Shown piece after piece: positions 14,079 to 15,553 of a DNA stretch of 15,553 nt. The DNA is taken from contig JAKCCY010000058.1 in the NCBI GenBank assembly GCA_021838765.1, positions 1 through 15,553 on the forward strand, read 5' to 3'. A program made the translations under genes and the position numbers. The notes beneath the pieces were generated by a model, which was not told where the DNA came from, searched no databases, and saw only the letters and a program-made list of their open reading frames with translations. Every line of letters begins with the position of its first letter. Position 1 is the first letter of the stretch. The DNA is from Nitrospirota bacterium (GTDB lineage: Bacteria > Nitrospirota_A > Leptospirillia > Leptospirillales > Leptospirillaceae).

Positions 14079-15461
14079 CTAATCTCCCTCAAACGGGCGA
14101 ATCCCAAGTTTTTTCATCTTCCGCCACAATGTGGTTCTGCTCATCCCCAACAATTCTGACGTTCTCCCGATTTCCCCTTCTGCAGAACGGAGGGACTGGA
14201 TGATCAGCTCCCTTTCGCTAGCCATTTCTTCAGGGTCCTCAAATCCTCCTCCTGACAAATCGACCATAATCGATTTCAGCTCTTCCTTGACCCAACTGAC
14301 TGGAACTTTTTCACCAGAAGCGAAAGAACCCAGCAAGTAGTCCAGAAAAGAGAAAAGTTCCCGAATGTTCCCCGGCCAGGAGTAGGACTGGAGTGCTTTC
14401 ATTGCATCAGGTAGAACAAGCGGAGGAGGGGTCTTGTTTTCCTGCTCCCATTGTTGAAATTTCCAGTTGAGCAGGTCGGGAATCTCTTCAAGCTGTTCAC
14501 GAAGGGGAGGGATCCGAATCGTTTTTCCCCTTATCCGGTAGAAAAAGTCGGGGCGTAACCTTCCATTTGACAGAAGGGCAGATAGAGGCTCGTTTGTGGC
14601 GACCAGGATCCTTGTATCAATAGAGATCTCTGCGGAGGAGCCGAGTGGGACCAAAGTTTTTCGGTCCAGAAATCTCAGAAGCTTCATCTGGATTGAGAGA
14701 GACATGTTCTGAAGTTCATCAATAAAAAGGGTCCCTTTGTCCGATGATTCCAGACGGCCTTTCTGATCTCCGATTGCTCCGGTGAAGGTTCCTTTTCTAT
14801 GGCCAAACAAAAGCGAGTCAGCAATTTCGTTTGAAAAATGTGTTGCGTCGAGAACGACAAACGGTCCTTTTTTTCTGGGACCATTTTCATGAATCATCCT
14901 GGCGAGAAACTCTTTCCCGGTTCCGGTTTCCCCCTCAATAATAATTGGCAGGGATGTTTGTCCCGGTCCGGAGATGATCTTCATCAAGGAAGCGTTAAAT
15001 TGTTCTCCCGGAAGAGAGGAAGAGGTTCTGGGAAGAATCTTCCGATTTTCCACATTGCTCAAATCGTTGCTTGATTCCGGGCGGGGAGGGGAAAAGGTTT
15101 TCAGGACTCCCTGAAGCTCGCTTCCCAGGGAAAGAATGCTGGTTTGAACTGTTATCAGTTTTTCATCATGATTGCTTAAGCATGCTGGTGTGGATTCAAG
15201 TGTCAGCGGACCCTCAGCGACAGTCCTTTTGAAAGTGCAGGCTGAGCGGCAAAGCTCCGAGCCAAGAATGGTTTTGCAGGGAAGTCCCTCAAGTCGGTCG
15301 TCAGATGCGATACAAAGCTGTTTTTTGGCGCCGGCATTGATCGCATGAATTCTGAAGTCGGAGCCAACGATAACCTGTGGTTCCTTGGAGGCTTCAAGTA
15401 TGGCCCTCAGAAGTTCATTTGAGTTGATATCCACTTGATCCAATCGGACCCCCTTCATCAT
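14079..15461 (-). CDS. Sigma-54-dependent transcriptional activator, PAS-AAA+-Fis
   Basis: This is a 460-residue enhancer-binding protein that remodels RNA polymerase-sigma-54 by ATP hydrolysis. Residues about 15-120 form a PAS-type sensor with Cys62, Cys71 and Cys75 in the G-PC-tilgseLCrsaC arrangement typical of a PAS subgroup in such regulators. No receiver domain is present. The AAA+ domain has Walker A GETGTGKE (177-184), the sigma-54 contact loop GTFTGA (224-229, Ala replaced by Thr at position 2), Walker B GTLFIDEL (243-250), sensor ATN (288-290) and arginine finger region RPDFFYR (303-309). WPGNIREL (362-369) follows. The Fis-type helix-turn-helix is IGRTSELLGMSRTTLWRKMK (431-450). 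The ATG pair lacks a ribosome site. TTG at codon 7 (15443) follows AAGGGGG at 5 nt and may be the true start (454 aa). Targets are unknown. Confidence 0.92.
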   Translation of the reverse strand: MMKGVRLDQVDINSNELLRAILEASKEPQVIVGSDFRIHAINAGAKKQLCIASDDRLEGLPCKTILGSELCRSACTFKRTVAEGPLTLESTPACLSNHDEKLITVQTSILSLGSELQGVLKTFSPPRPESSNDLSNVENRKILPRTSSSLPGEQFNASLMKIISGPGQTSLPIIIEGETGTGKEFLARMIHENGPRKKGPFVVLDATHFSNEIADSLLFGHRKGTFTGAIGDQKGRLESSDKGTLFIDELQNMSLSIQMKLLRFLDRKTLVPLGSSAEISIDTRILVATNEPLSALLSNGRLRPDFFYRIRGKTIRIPPLREQLEEIPDLLNWKFQQWEQENKTPPPLVLPDAMKALQSYSWPGNIRELFSFLDYLLGSFASGEKVPVSWVKEELKSIMVDLSGGGFEDPEEMASERELIIQSLRSAEGEIGRTSELLGMSRTTLWRKMKKLGIRPFEGD

Positions 15462-15553
15462 CTGTTGCTAAATATGTTCTGCAGAAACGGCAGGAAGGCG
15501 TTTACCGGATTGTTTGCACTGGCGCCCACCCGACGATCTCTAGCGCAATGGTT

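Noticed and set aside
15462..15553. Right-edge sequence examined for a tRNA, a sigma-54 promoter or the start of another gene
   Set aside because: GG and GC pairs are present but not at the 10-nt spacing of a -24/-12 promoter, no cloverleaf can be formed from the visible bases, and no ORF begins.

Overview
The window looks like chromosomal DNA of a Gram-negative (outer-membrane) bacterium with moderate GC content. It carries lipoproteins, a beta-barrel candidate with a terminal Phe, and type II secretion pseudopilins. The combination of class V aminotransferase, serA, hisZ and dnaB, with a DUF1207 protein and a PAS/sigma-54 regulator nearby, suggests a Nitrospirota lineage such as Leptospirillum. 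That assignment is inference from gene content and was not tested by any search.

Layout. Positions 1-126 hold the 3' part of a 5S rRNA gene and the terminator of its rRNA operon. At 194-1816 is a lone oligopeptide-type ABC substrate-binding lipoprotein with no permease beside it. At 1905-4088 a membrane-anchored NERD-domain protein is followed by a small BamE-like lipoprotein. The two look translationally coupled, with a possible four-codon minicistron between them. A weak 60-codon reverse ORF (4085-4267) fills the next gap. From 4319 to 9900 runs a tight plus-strand operon: class V aminotransferase, serA (D-3-phosphoglycerate dehydrogenase), hisZ (overlapping serA by ATGA) and dnaB (replicative helicase). 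The first two genes can supply the first two steps of phosphorylated serine synthesis, hisZ belongs to histidine synthesis, and dnaB to replication. They are probably co-transcribed because of growth demand rather than a shared pathway.

Converging on dnaB with only 4 bp between stop codons is a minus-strand operon of three minor pseudopilins in the order gspH-gspI-gspJ (11697 down to 9905), with a promoter candidate at 11749-11777. Beyond it lies a decayed IS200/IS605 transposase (11852-12259). Next comes a DUF1207 probable outer-membrane protein (12360-13373), preceded by a promoter candidate and two near-identical 15-bp direct repeats.

The stretch 13374-13602 upstream of a cold-shock protein gene (13603-13809) contains a good promoter candidate and then a complete intrinsic terminator, with almost no room for a second promoter. 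This suggests attenuation or a small leader RNA. From 13810 to 14078 I see no gene, but there is a strong terminator (13985-14011) and a second hairpin (14025-14049). The window ends with a minus-strand PAS/AAA+/Fis sigma-54-dependent activator (14079-15461). The last 92 bases hold nothing I can identify.

I found no CRISPR array, tRNA or intact mobile element. The best candidates for something undescribed are the NERD-transmembrane-CxxC protein with its coupled lipoprotein and the promoter-terminator-csp arrangement.
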